A DNA stretch of 12,618 bases from Thermococci archaeon (GCA_003663525.1 QMUF01000036.1:1-12618), one strand, 5' to 3'; shown: positions 7,017 through 12,616, numbered from the stretch's first letter. Notes: generated by a model not told the origin, from the sequence alone. Program-made: numbers and translations.

Positions 7017-7628
7017 TCACCACCAACCAAAATATCTAGCAAACCAGTTTCTTCTATTAGGCATTCCAGTCCATGGACAGTAACCTAGCCTTGCTCCCCA
7101 ACCTCTGCCGAAGCCACGGCCTCTTCCTCTACCCCAGCCTAGGCCGTAACTGTAGGCCGGATAGGCAGCGACTGGCGGATACGGACCGTAACCGTAGGGT
7201 GGGTAAGGTGGAGCGGGTAGATATGGATCGTATGCTGGAGCCACTGGTGTTGCCTGAGCCGGCGGAATCTGTGGAACCTGTGCCGTAAACTGAGCTGGAG
7301 TACCACTCACAGCGACCTTTATAGCCTCCTCAACCGGCGTTCCCGGTGCCACTTGGTAAAATCTTATGCCTGCCGCTTGAATTGCACCGGAAGTGTTTGG
7401 ACCAACCTGAGGAGCCACTATAGCCTCAACACCCTCATTAATGAGGGCCTGGACCGCCATCGGGCCGGCCCCTCCACCAGCCATCGCAGCACTGTTCTGG
7501 ATGATCTTTTCACTAACTACGTTACTGTTCTCATCAACGTCCGCTATGTAGAAGGCAGGTGCCCTCGCGAAGACCGGGGCGACCGTGTCACCTCTACCCC
7601 CACCATTAGTTGGAATTGCTATCTTCAT
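7017..7628 (-). CDS. NifX/NifB-like (COG1433) protein with Pro/Tyr and Gly/Arg tail (203 aa)
   Basis: Residues 1-112 are a NifX-type domain: MKIAIPTNGGGRGDTVAPVF, ARAPAFYIADVDE, GGGAGPMAVQALINEG, EAIVAPQVGPNTSGAIQAAG and PGTPVEEAIKVAVSG. Residues 113-163 are rich in Pro, Tyr and Ala (PYLPAPPYPPYGYGPYPP). Then come GRGRGRGFGRGWG (166-178) and a Trp/Cys end (CPWTGMPNRRNWFARYFGWW). Such a tail suggests an interaction or RNA/membrane-contact region, or phase-separating behaviour; none is shown. The start is supported by GGAGGAGG about 8 nt upstream. The gene is visibly richer in G+C than the feo and KaiC genes, mostly because of the tail. It is divergent from the third NifX-like gene across a region with an iron box and a perfect 14-bp palindrome. 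Confidence 0.88.
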   Translation of the reverse strand: MKIAIPTNGGGRGDTVAPVFARAPAFYIADVDENSNVVSEKIIQNSAAMAGGGAGPMAVQALINEGVEAIVAPQVGPNTSGAIQAAGIRFYQVAPGTPVEEAIKVAVSGTPAQFTAQVPQIPPAQATPVAPAYDPYLPAPPYPPYGYGPYPPVAAYPAYSYGLGWGRGRGRGFGRGWGARLGYCPWTGMPNRRNWFARYFGWW

Positions 7629-7646
7629 TTTTACCTCCTCCCGTTA

Positions 7647-7660
7647 TGTGCATATGCACA
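7647..7660. promoter_or_regulatory. Perfect 14-bp palindrome TGTGCATATGCACA
   Basis: It lies between the inferred TATA element of the minus-strand NifX gene (about 7664-7671) and that gene's start codon at 7628, just where a repressor operator would sit. It is unrelated to the TTAGG boxes, so it may serve a second regulator. Confidence 0.4.
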
Positions 7661-7675
7661 AAAAGTTAAAAGCTT

Positions 7676-7703
7676 TTCGGTTAACCTAACAAACTTTATA
7701 AAT
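7676..7703. promoter_or_regulatory. Divergent NifX promoters with DtxR-like box
   Basis: TTCGGTTAACCTAA (7676-7689) fits TTAGGNNNNCCTAA with one mismatch. To its right, TTTATAAAT (7695-7703) is the TATA element of the plus-strand gene at 7734. To its left, CTTTTAAC read on the minus strand (about 7664-7671) is the likely TATA of the gene at 7628. The box touches the BRE region of both promoters, so one regulator could control both. A further TTAGG half-site is at 7706-7710. Confidence 0.55.
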
Positions 7704-7733
7704 GGTTAGGATTCCCTTCACAAAGGGATAACT

Positions 7734-8186
7734 ATGAATGAAAGGCAGTGCCTCAGAGTGCCATTTGAAATGAAAAATGATACAACACTCGTAGATAGCC
7801 ATTATGGAGACTCAAAGTTCTTTGTAATTTATGAAATCTCTGACCTCCTCCCCACCCTGAAGGGCGAGGCTTTCAAAAGAAAAAAGATAACCCTAATAGA
7901 GAAGAGATATAACAAAGCCAAGGGTTTTAAAGAGGATGATAATAGACATGGTGATCTAAGGAAATTTAAGGCCGTAATAAGCCAGCTTTTGGATATAGAT
8001 ATTCTAGCACCATTTAGAATGGAACCAAACTTCCTCCGGATAAGAGACAAAACAAACAAAGTGCCTTTCTTCACCAAGACTAGAGAGCTTAACCTTAGCC
8101 TGCACAGACTTGTAGAAAACTTTGATGAACTATGGAATCAAGTTCAGAGAAAAAAGAAGAAAAACAATACAATTCCAGAGAGGTGA
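7734..8186 (+). CDS. NifX-like protein with an in-frame transposon-end insertion (150 aa)
   Basis: The sequence follows the NifX plan: LRVPFEMKNDTTLVDSHYGD (compare VSPHFGRA) and KFFVIYEI, then KKITLIEKR, GDLRKFKAVISQLLDIDILA, MEPNFLRIRDK (compare IGPNALxxL) and LSLHRLVENFDELW as the last helix. Between the first strand pair, residues 36-48 (DLLPTLKGEAF region) are encoded by a copy of the transposon-end repeat found at 9196 and 10183, which looks like an in-frame insertion in a beta-hairpin. The stop codon at 8184-8186 lies inside the TAGTTCAC end of a neighbouring element, so the tail may also be altered. TATA at 7695 and the ATG 31 nt later support expression. It could be functional with an enlarged loop, or an early pseudogene. 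Confidence 0.65.
   Translation: MNERQCLRVPFEMKNDTTLVDSHYGDSKFFVIYEISDLLPTLKGEAFKRKKITLIEKRYNKAKGFKEDDNRHGDLRKFKAVISQLLDIDILAPFRMEPNFLRIRDKTNKVPFFTKTRELNLSLHRLVENFDELWNQVQRKKKKNNTIPER
7841..7879 (-). repeat. IS200/IS605-type end repeat, copy 1 (inside the NifX-like gene)
   Basis: Read on the minus strand: GAAAGCCTCGCCCTTCAGGG, then TGGGGAGGAGGTCAG. It is the same element as copies at 9196-9230 and 10183-10217. CGCCC-TTCA-GGGTG can form a short hairpin. Copy 2 lies at the 3' end of a tnpB remnant, which identifies the origin. Confidence 0.7.
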
Positions 8187-8377
8187 ACTACTCCTCCCTC
8201 ACGGAAGGAGCTTCTCCGACCGTGCCTTCACAGCATCGGGTAACTCCAGCACGGAACCCCTTTACGGAGACCTCTGTCCCAGAGGCGTCCCCGACAAAGA
8301 AGTGTATCTCCGAAGGTATATATAATTTGCGGGCTTTCATCCCCTCCTCTCGGAAAGGGACTTCTCACCCGCATTGG
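8183..8377 (-). ncRNA. Structured transposon right end, possible omega/reRNA, element A
   Basis: The minus strand after the KaiC-like gene holds several stems. CGGGGA pairs with TCTCCG, enclosing CCTCT/AGAGG. CCGTGC pairs with GCACGG. The terminal hairpin CTCCTTCC-GTGA-GGGAGGAG (8191-8210) is followed by TAGTTCAC (8183-8190). Element B at 9896-10062 shares GGGGTTCCG followed by TGGA and a terminal hairpin plus TAGTTGAC. This layout fits the right end and guide RNA scaffold of a TnpB element, but no tnpB is adjacent. It also begins with a short frame LTNAGEKSLSERRG, which could be a leftover tnpB tail. Confidence 0.45.
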
Positions 8378-9118
8378 TTAAAATAACTGAATGAAGTGTT
8401 CTTTTGAGAGTTTTACCCGATAATGATGGGGCATGAATTTTGGAAGTACAGACTTGGGTACTAAGATAGTCTCTTCTAAACCTGAAGGGCCTATATGGGA
8501 AACAAACTCTATAACTTGCTCACTTTGAGTGAAAAGCCACGCAGTAATATGCTCTGGAACAGCACTTGCATTCAAGAGAGAGATTATAATTATCCTGAAC
8601 TCGTTTAATGGTTCCTTCTCCAAACTTGCTACTGATGCTCTAAGTATTCTTTTCATTATAGGATACTCAAAGTCATGATAAAGTCCTTCTAAAGTGGCCA
8701 CGAGAATTACAACTAATGAATCCTTGGGAACTTTAGAACTTAATTCTCTATACACGTTAAGCAATTTTACAATGCCAGTATCCTCACTCCAATCTGATAT
8801 TTGAAGAATATACGGCTCTCTAGAGGGGATACCATACTTGGAGCCAAAAAGATCGATAATGTAAAGCTTTCCCTCCTCTCCAGCTTTGTGAAGATCAAGC
8901 CCCGCACACTTCAATCTTAAATCAAACCTTGAGATTGGTAATGTTGTATTGAGAATAACTGCAATTGCTCCGCTTTCAATTAAATGTTTAACTATCTTCA
9001 GCCCTAATATCCATCCTAATGATCTTTTGTCATATGCTATTAACAAGCTCCCTCTTTCAATGATTCCTCCACCTAAAGCAGCGTCTATGTCCTCCAATCC
9101 CGTTCTCACAATCCTCAT
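8378..9118 (-). CDS. KaiC-like RecA-superfamily protein lacking Walker A (246 aa)
   Basis: The N-terminus follows KaiC-like ATPases: TGLEDIDAALGGGIIERGSL (compare TGIPGLDELLGGGIPRGS). Where the P-loop should be, the protein has AYDKRSLGW instead of GxxGxGKT, so ATP hydrolysis is unlikely. The fold continues with AIAVILNTTLP, KLYIIDLF (a central strand) and DSLVVILVATLEG at the Walker B position, without a clear catalytic Asp. Length is that of a single KaiC domain. The ATG at 9118 follows GGTGAGG by 5 nt, and a T-rich TATA-like element lies at about 9150-9160. It stands alone between tnpB debris (9176-9342) and element A (8183-8377), all on the minus strand. It may act as a regulatory partner of an active KaiC, such as that at 11402. 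Confidence 0.78.
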   Translation of the reverse strand: MRIVRTGLEDIDAALGGGIIERGSLLIAYDKRSLGWILGLKIVKHLIESGAIAVILNTTLPISRFDLRLKCAGLDLHKAGEEGKLYIIDLFGSKYGIPSREPYILQISDWSEDTGIVKLLNVYRELSSKVPKDSLVVILVATLEGLYHDFEYPIMKRILRASVASLEKEPLNEFRIIIISLLNASAVPEHITAWLFTQSEQVIEFVSHIGPSGLEETILVPKSVLPKFMPHHYRVKLSKEHFIQLF

Positions 9119-9175
9119 AGTCGCCTCACCAAATAGTGTCTTGTCATTAAAACTAAAAAGCTTTGTCCTTTCGTG

Positions 9176-9342
9176 CTACATATGATAAAGGAAACTGACC
9201 TCTTCCCCCTCCCTAAAGGGCGAGGCTTTCACGAGGTAAAACTCGCTCGGATTTGGAGTTATCGCTCTCACACTCTTTTTCAAAAGGTTAAACGCTCCGA
9301 CAAGGTCGGCATTCATAGCTTGCCCTCTTGTGGATATATGAC
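9176..9342 (-). pseudogene. tnpB: tnpB C-terminal remnant (IS200/IS605 family)
   Basis: The minus strand reads STRGQAMNADLVGAFNLLKK, SVRAITPNPSEFYLVKASPF and REGEEVSFLYHM, with a TAG stop at 9176-9178. MNADLVGAFN is the RuvC-III block of TnpB (NADLNGAxNI type). Everything upstream, including zinc ribbon and RuvC I/II, is missing; the fragment begins at the 3' end of trmO (stop at 9343-9345). It is clearly a truncated pseudogene. It belongs to a different tnpB from the one at 3-260, since the tails do not match. Confidence 0.8.
9196..9230 (-). repeat. IS200/IS605-type end repeat, copy 2 (in tnpB remnant)
   Basis: On the minus strand: GAAAGCCTCGCCCTTTAGGG, then AGGGGGAAGAGGTCA. Here it encodes the TnpB tail KASPFREGEEVSF, which anchors the repeat family to tnpB 3' ends. 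Confidence 0.7.
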
Positions 9343-9828
9343 TTAATCCTTCACAAACCTACCGTCGTCCCTGGCCTCTGGAAGTTTATGGACGTTTCGC
9401 TCAAGCCAGCCCTTTTTCTCCACAGTTCTGATGTCAAACTCTGGTATGTACGGCTTTATGTCAAGCAGTGGCGTCCTGTCAACAATGTCAACGTCTTCAA
9501 TGTGAAGCACGTTTCCCTCAATGCCGATTAGTCTCACTACCGAAAGGCCAATCGGATTCGGCCTGCTTGGTGCTCTTGTGGCGAAGATTCCATGCTCCTC
9601 CTCGTCCATGTACGGCCTGACGAAGAGTTTTCCATGGTTCGCGAGATGGAAGTGATAGATTAGTATGATGTGTGAGAACCCCTCGATGTCCTTCAGTCCG
9701 GGTGCGTACTCTGGAAAGACTTCAACGGTTCCCCTAACTCCTCTTGCTGCCGAGGGTTGTATTGGAACTCCCCTCGGCTCCTTGAACGGGCTGTGAATGA
9801 CTCCAATCTGTTTATACTGGATTTTCAT
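9343..9828 (-). CDS. trmO: TrmO/TsaA-type tRNA (N6-threonylcarbamoyladenosine37-N6) methyltransferase (161 aa)
   Basis: Single TsaA-like (UPF0066) domain. It starts KQIGVIHSPFKEPRGVPIQP and contains GLKDIEGFSHIILIYHFH, the signature FATRAPSRPNPIGLSVVRL and RTPLLDIKPYIPEFD. Bacterial TrmO uses S-adenosylmethionine to methylate t6A37 of tRNA-Thr; archaeal homologues have the same core but their substrate is inferred. The length fits a one-domain archaeal form; the longer bacterial C-terminal region is absent. It has its own TATA element (TTTAAAAAC on the minus strand, about 9852-9861) and a GGAGG/GCGTGAG leader. It is visibly richer in G+C than its neighbours. The tnpB remnant abuts its stop codon. 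Confidence 0.9.
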   Translation of the reverse strand: MKIQYKQIGVIHSPFKEPRGVPIQPSAARGVRGTVEVFPEYAPGLKDIEGFSHIILIYHFHLANHGKLFVRPYMDEEEHGIFATRAPSRPNPIGLSVVRLIGIEGNVLHIEDVDIVDRTPLLDIKPYIPEFDIRTVEKKGWLERNVHKLPEARDDGRFVKD

Positions 9829-9895
9829 CTCACGCGCTCGCCTCCGTTAAGTTTTTAAACACATGAGCACGTCTAATCTTTAAGGAGTTGATTCC

Positions 9896-10062
9896 GTAAG
9901 GCACTCCCTCTCTGGGAGAAACGGCTGTGTGGGAATGAGACTCCAAGTGTTGCCTTAGGGGAGCTGGCTCCCCTTGGCAGGGCTGCTGTCAACCAGCCTA
10001 ATGTAGGGGTTCCGCATTGGAATCACCTACAAACCCCTTCCCTGAGGGAAGGGGTAGTTGAC
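9896..10062 (+). ncRNA. Highly structured RNA-like element, possible omega/reRNA, element B
   Basis: Nested and serial stems fill this stretch. AAGGCA pairs with TGCCTT around CTCCC/GGGAG. GGGGAGC (9958-9964) pairs with GCTCCCC (9967-9973). GGCTG pairs with CAGCC (about 9981-9998). GTAGG pairs with CCTAC (10003-10030) around GTTCC/GGAAT. The final CCCCTTCCC-TGA-GGGAAGGGG (10034-10054) is a perfect 9-bp hairpin followed by TAGTTGAC. A TATA-like AATCTTTAAG lies just upstream (about 9878-9887), in position to start an RNA near 9905. It shares GGGGTTCCG and the hairpin-TAGTTSAC end with element A, so I assign it to an IS200/IS605 right end. An independent ncRNA is the alternative. Confidence 0.5.
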
Positions 10063-10182
10063 TGCCTCACCTACTTTCTTTGGGATGGAGGATTTAAATT
10101 CCTTTCTATTCGTGAGGGTTTTGAAGGAAACTTTAAGGTATCTGTTCTGGCATGGAAATCTTGGGGTGACTTTTTTCTTTTT

Positions 10183-10217
10183 CAAGCCTCGCCCTTCAGG
10201 GTTGAGGAGGCGGTCAG
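10183..10217 (+). repeat. IS200/IS605-type end repeat, copy 3
   Basis: CAAGCCTCGCCCTTCAGGGT, then TGAGGAGGCGGTCAG. It is preceded by TTTTTTCTTTTT (10171-10182), as copy 1 is on its own strand (TTTTTTCTTTT), so copies 1 and 3 share about 50 bases and form a subtype apart from copy 2. Confidence 0.65.
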
Positions 10218-10311
10218 TTCCAAAATCTTAACATTTAAACCCCTCAAACTAACACTCTTGCTCGACCCCCTTGGGCAAGTCAAGTAAATCGAACAGACGA
10301 AGAGTCTTTAA

Positions 10312-10458
10312 GTTTTTCAATTTTCTAGATTGTTACGTGAGTGGGAGCATTTTGTTGCAGAGGAAGGATTTTTAACATCGGGATCAGTTATACTGCTTGT
10401 AAAAAAGCAAGTTAAAAAAATTAGAGACCAAGATCCCCGGAAATGGAAGAAAAAATAA
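10312..10458 (+). pseudogene. Plus-strand coding remnant, unknown family
   Basis: After a stop at 10309-10311 the frame reads LLREWEHFVAEEGFLTSGSV, then ILLVKKQVKKIRDQDPRKWK and stop at 10456-10458. The composition is that of a real protein end (amphipathic, basic C-terminus). There is no ATG, only a TTG at 10330, and the 5' part is missing or frameshifted. Its last 38 bases overlap the 3' end of the convergent gene at 10421. I do not recognise the family; small DNA-binding proteins and antitoxins can end this way. Confidence 0.35.
10395..10420 (-). terminator. Terminator of the KaiC module
   Basis: Directly after the stop at 10421-10423 the minus strand has a T7 run (10414-10420), then ACTTGC, a T6 run (10401-10406) and ACAAGC. 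CTTG/CAAG can form a small stem between the U-tracts. Confidence 0.5.
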
Positions 10459-11113
10459 TCTTGGACGGAGCAATTGTGTAGTACCATGACCGCAGGTTGT
10501 ACTCGACAAGGGGACTTCTAATTACGGTAAGCTTTCTTTTAATTTCATTTCCTTTAACCTCTATTCCAAACTTAAAGACATTAAGTGCAAAACTGTTCAT
10601 CACTTCTACAATGTTATCAGAGAATATCTTGACATTGAACATGAAAAGAATATTATTATTTTTGCCAGTTGAGAGAACCCTAACAATCGCTGGAATGATT
10701 GTAATAAGTTCATCTGGGTACTTCACCCCATACAGATCAAGCCCTAAAACCAAGAACAAAGTATTGCTCTTTATGCCCAAATTTCTACTAATCCTACCAA
10801 CGATAATCTCAGCATCTTTTGTCTTGGTTACAAAATCAGGATTTAGTCTTTCTTCAAGGAAAGGGTTTATAGATATTAAGTATGAATCTTTAAAGACTTC
10901 AGAGGTATCTTTGTATATAGAGTCTAGGTACTTTGAGATAGAGACATATGCATCTTGGAAAGAGATTATTACAAACTCTTCATATTCTCCCTTTAGCTTT
11001 TTTATTAGATGGTATAGCACACTTTCAATATCACTCCCTATCTCATAGTTAAGAAGAGTTGGAGTTATCTGCTCGGATGTTGTAGTTATTAGCTCCAGAG
11101 GATTCATTTTCAT
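10421..11113 (-). CDS. KaiC-related protein without P-loop (230 aa)
   Basis: Last gene of the KaiC module. No Walker A is present. The layout resembles a degenerate KaiC/RecA core: EEFVIISFQDAYVSISKYL as a first strand-helix unit, NTLFLVLGLDLYGVKYPDEL at the Walker B strand (117-136), NNILFMFNVKIF as the next strand, and RKLTVIRSPLVEYNLRSWYY as the C-terminal strand pair where KaiC domains have a K-x-R-GS motif. This reading is by eye and could be wrong. The start overlaps the preceding gene's stop by ATGA (11110-11113), so it is coupled. It is the second P-loop-less KaiC-like protein in the window. It may bind and tune the active KaiC upstream. No membrane segments. Confidence 0.75.
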   Translation of the reverse strand: MKMNPLELITTTSEQITPTLLNYEIGSDIESVLYHLIKKLKGEYEEFVIISFQDAYVSISKYLDSIYKDTSEVFKDSYLISINPFLEERLNPDFVTKTKDAEIIVGRISRNLGIKSNTLFLVLGLDLYGVKYPDELITIIPAIVRVLSTGKNNNILFMFNVKIFSDNIVEVMNSFALNVFKFGIEVKGNEIKRKLTVIRSPLVEYNLRSWYYTIAPSKIIFSSISGDLGL

Positions 11114-11409
11114 TCACCATATATATTGCGTATCCGCTCCACCACTTCTTCCAAGGAGTTAATCTCCCCTTCTTCTCCAAGACTACCTTTGAGTCTGTTT
11201 ATTATTACCATCTCCAATAATCTAGCACTGTACTCACCAAAAAGCTTTGAAACAGCATTTTTGAATTCTTTTGGATTTTCATAAGCCAGTTCAAAGCCTT
11301 TATTCAAAGTAGCCTTAAGGTGTGCCTCTAAAACGGACTCCAGTCCAGGGGCTACCTCTTGGAGAGCAACGTTTATAGCCTTAACCAAAATCTCTTTACC
11401 CTTACTCAT
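11110..11409 (-). CDS. Small helical protein, NitrOD5-like (99 aa from the preferred start)
   Basis: All-helical protein: KGKEILVKAINVALQEVAPG, LESVLEAHLKATLNKGFELA, ENPKEFKNAVSKLFGEYSAR and LLEMVIINRLKGSLGEEGE, then a terminal helix. The pattern (two helices, a YENPKEF turn, a LFG turn, then a long helix) resembles the NitrOD5 output domain described beside archaeal KaiC-like ATPases; I hold this with moderate confidence. The frame can start at 11439, but ATG at 11409 is better, since GGGGGTGG lies about 6 nt upstream and the overlap with the kaiC-like gene is then only 8 nt. It is tightly coupled on both sides, so it probably works as an adaptor or output partner of the KaiC-like ATPase. 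Confidence 0.75.
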   Translation of the reverse strand: MSKGKEILVKAINVALQEVAPGLESVLEAHLKATLNKGFELAYENPKEFKNAVSKLFGEYSARLLEMVIINRLKGSLGEEGEINSLEEVVERIRNIYGE

Positions 11410-12616
11410 AAATTTCCACCCCCTTATTAGTGATTTCATACCTGTGGATTTTTCTTGAATGATCTGACCCTCTTGCCTTTACAATTGCCATTTTACGCTC
11501 TATACCCTCCTTGTTCAACTGGTATCTCAAGCCTATTATCACATCCACCATAGTGCTCGCTCCTGTAAACGGCACCACTTCAAAATTGGTCTCCTCATTT
11601 AACGTAAAGTAAGCGGTAATTCTGTTTGCCTTTGTTAACAAGTTAAGGTATCTTATCATTTTTACTAGTTCTTTTTCATCCATATGTTGCCTCAAAGCAG
11701 TTAAACTGTCTACCACAAGGGCCTCTGGTTTAAACTCCTCTATTATCTTTTTGATCTTTAGGAAAGTATAAACTGGAGTTTTACTCTCTGGAACCCAAGT
11801 GAAGATTTTAAGATTACTCCCTAGGGCTTCTTCTATTGCCATACCATAGTTTTTAGTGGCTCTTATTAACTGATCCATAGGCTCTTCAAAGGCAAGATAA
11901 GCAACCCTCCTTCCTTGTATAGCATTGGCTACAGCAAAATGCAAGGAAAATGTAGTTTTTCCAGTTCCTGTCATGCCAACTATGAGAACATTCGCCCCTC
12001 TATATAATCCCCCATCAAGCATTTGATCAAGTTTTTCTATTCCTGTTGTAACCTTTTCTAGTGTATACTCCATTTCTTCTCTCATAAGCTCGGGAACTGC
12101 CAAGAATTCGATTCCATCTTGAGTTATCACATACTCATAGCAGGACTTTTCAATGCTCTTTCGTCTCATTTTTGGAATTTCCATCACTCTTCTCGTGACT
12201 TCTCCAAAGGACTGGTATCTAAGCACGATCACTCCATCAACCACGAATTCTTCAATACCATAACCTATTTTTTCAGCTCCGATTGCTTTTTCAGCAATTA
12301 GTAAGGCTGTTGAATTGTAAGTCTTTATGAATCTCCCAAGCATTGTATGAAGAAACACCCTTGTTCCCTCAACACCTAAGACTTGGGCAAAAACGCTTAT
12401 AGGGTCTACAACGATTCTTTTTGGTTGGAATTTTATTATTTCATTCATCAAAAGCTCTATCTCCTTCTTTATCGTTTCTTCCCTCACCGTGACTAGGTCT
12501 ACAAACTTAAAGAGGCCCTTGTTTTCAAGCTCCTCGAAATTCATTCCCAGTTGCTTCATTGATTCGTAAAACTCCTTTTTGGTTTCTGCAAGTGAAATAT
12601 ATATCCCCTTTTCTCC
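11402..12616 (-). CDS. Two-domain KaiC-like ATPase, N-terminus outside the window
   Basis: The frame stays open to the window edge: upstream of the Met at 12559 it continues EKGIYISLAETKKEFYES, which is KaiC sequence, so the 12559 Met is internal. The first domain is seen from after its Walker A, with Walker B RIVVDPISVF. The second domain is complete: TTGIEKLDQMLDGGLYRG, Walker A GMTGTGKTT, the double-Glu motif LAFEEPMDQL, Walker B EALVVDSLTAL and the terminal KARGSDHSRKIHRYEI. The domain should bind and hydrolyse ATP. Archaeal KaiC-like ATPases have been proposed as signalling hubs. It is the only KaiC-like protein in the window with an intact P-loop, and heads the module with two small partners. 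Serine/threonine autophosphorylation sites cannot be judged from here. Confidence 0.9.
   Translation of the reverse strand, partial: GEKGIYISLAETKKEFYESMKQLGMNFEELENKGLFKFVDLVTVREETIKKEIELLMNEIIKFQPKRIVVDPISVFAQVLGVEGTRVFLHTMLGRFIKTYNSTALLIAEKAIGAEKIGYGIEEFVVDGVIVLRYQSFGEVTRRVMEIPKMRRKSIEKSCYEYVITQDGIEFLAVPELMREEMEYTLEKVTTGIEKLDQMLDGGLYRGANVLIVGMTGTGKTTFSLHFAVANAIQGRRVAYLAFEEPMDQLIRATKNYGMAIEEALGSNLKIFTWVPESKTPVYTFLKIKKIIEEFKPEALVVDSLTALRQHMDEKELVKMIRYLNLLTKANRITAYFTLNEETNFEVVPFTGASTMVDVIIGLRYQLNKEGIERKMAIVKARGSDHSRKIHRYEITNKGVEIYE

Larger units (their letters stand above)
10063..10420. other. Intergenic DNA with end repeat and gene remnant
   Basis: About 360 bases without an intact gene. 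It contains end repeat copy 3 (10183-10217), a plus-strand coding remnant (10312-10458) and, for the minus strand, the T-run terminator at 10395-10420. I see nothing recognisable in 10063-10160 beyond A+T-rich DNA. Confidence 0.5.

Noticed and set aside
6752..7042. 96-aa minus-strand frame over the small membrane protein
   Set aside because: It is in another frame than the 70-aa hydrophobic protein with the strong GGAGGA site, and its composition (scattered Cys, Trp, Ser, Phe) is that of a shadow.
7073..7709. Plus-strand frames opposite the first NifX gene
   Set aside because: They are antisense to a clear NifX domain, and their length is explained by the high G+C of that gene.
7829..8077. 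82-aa minus-strand frame ending LLKASPFRVGRRSEIS
   Set aside because: The tail is TnpB-like only because it reads through end repeat copy 1; the rest is antisense to the NifX-like gene.
8122..8386. Plus-strand frames of 67 and 84 aa across element A
   Set aside because: They cross the structured transposon end and have low-complexity, codon-unlike composition.
10497..11048. 183-aa plus-strand frame opposite the 10421 gene
   Set aside because: It is Ser/Leu/Ile-rich, as expected for antisense of an A+T-rich gene; the minus-strand gene has operon coupling.
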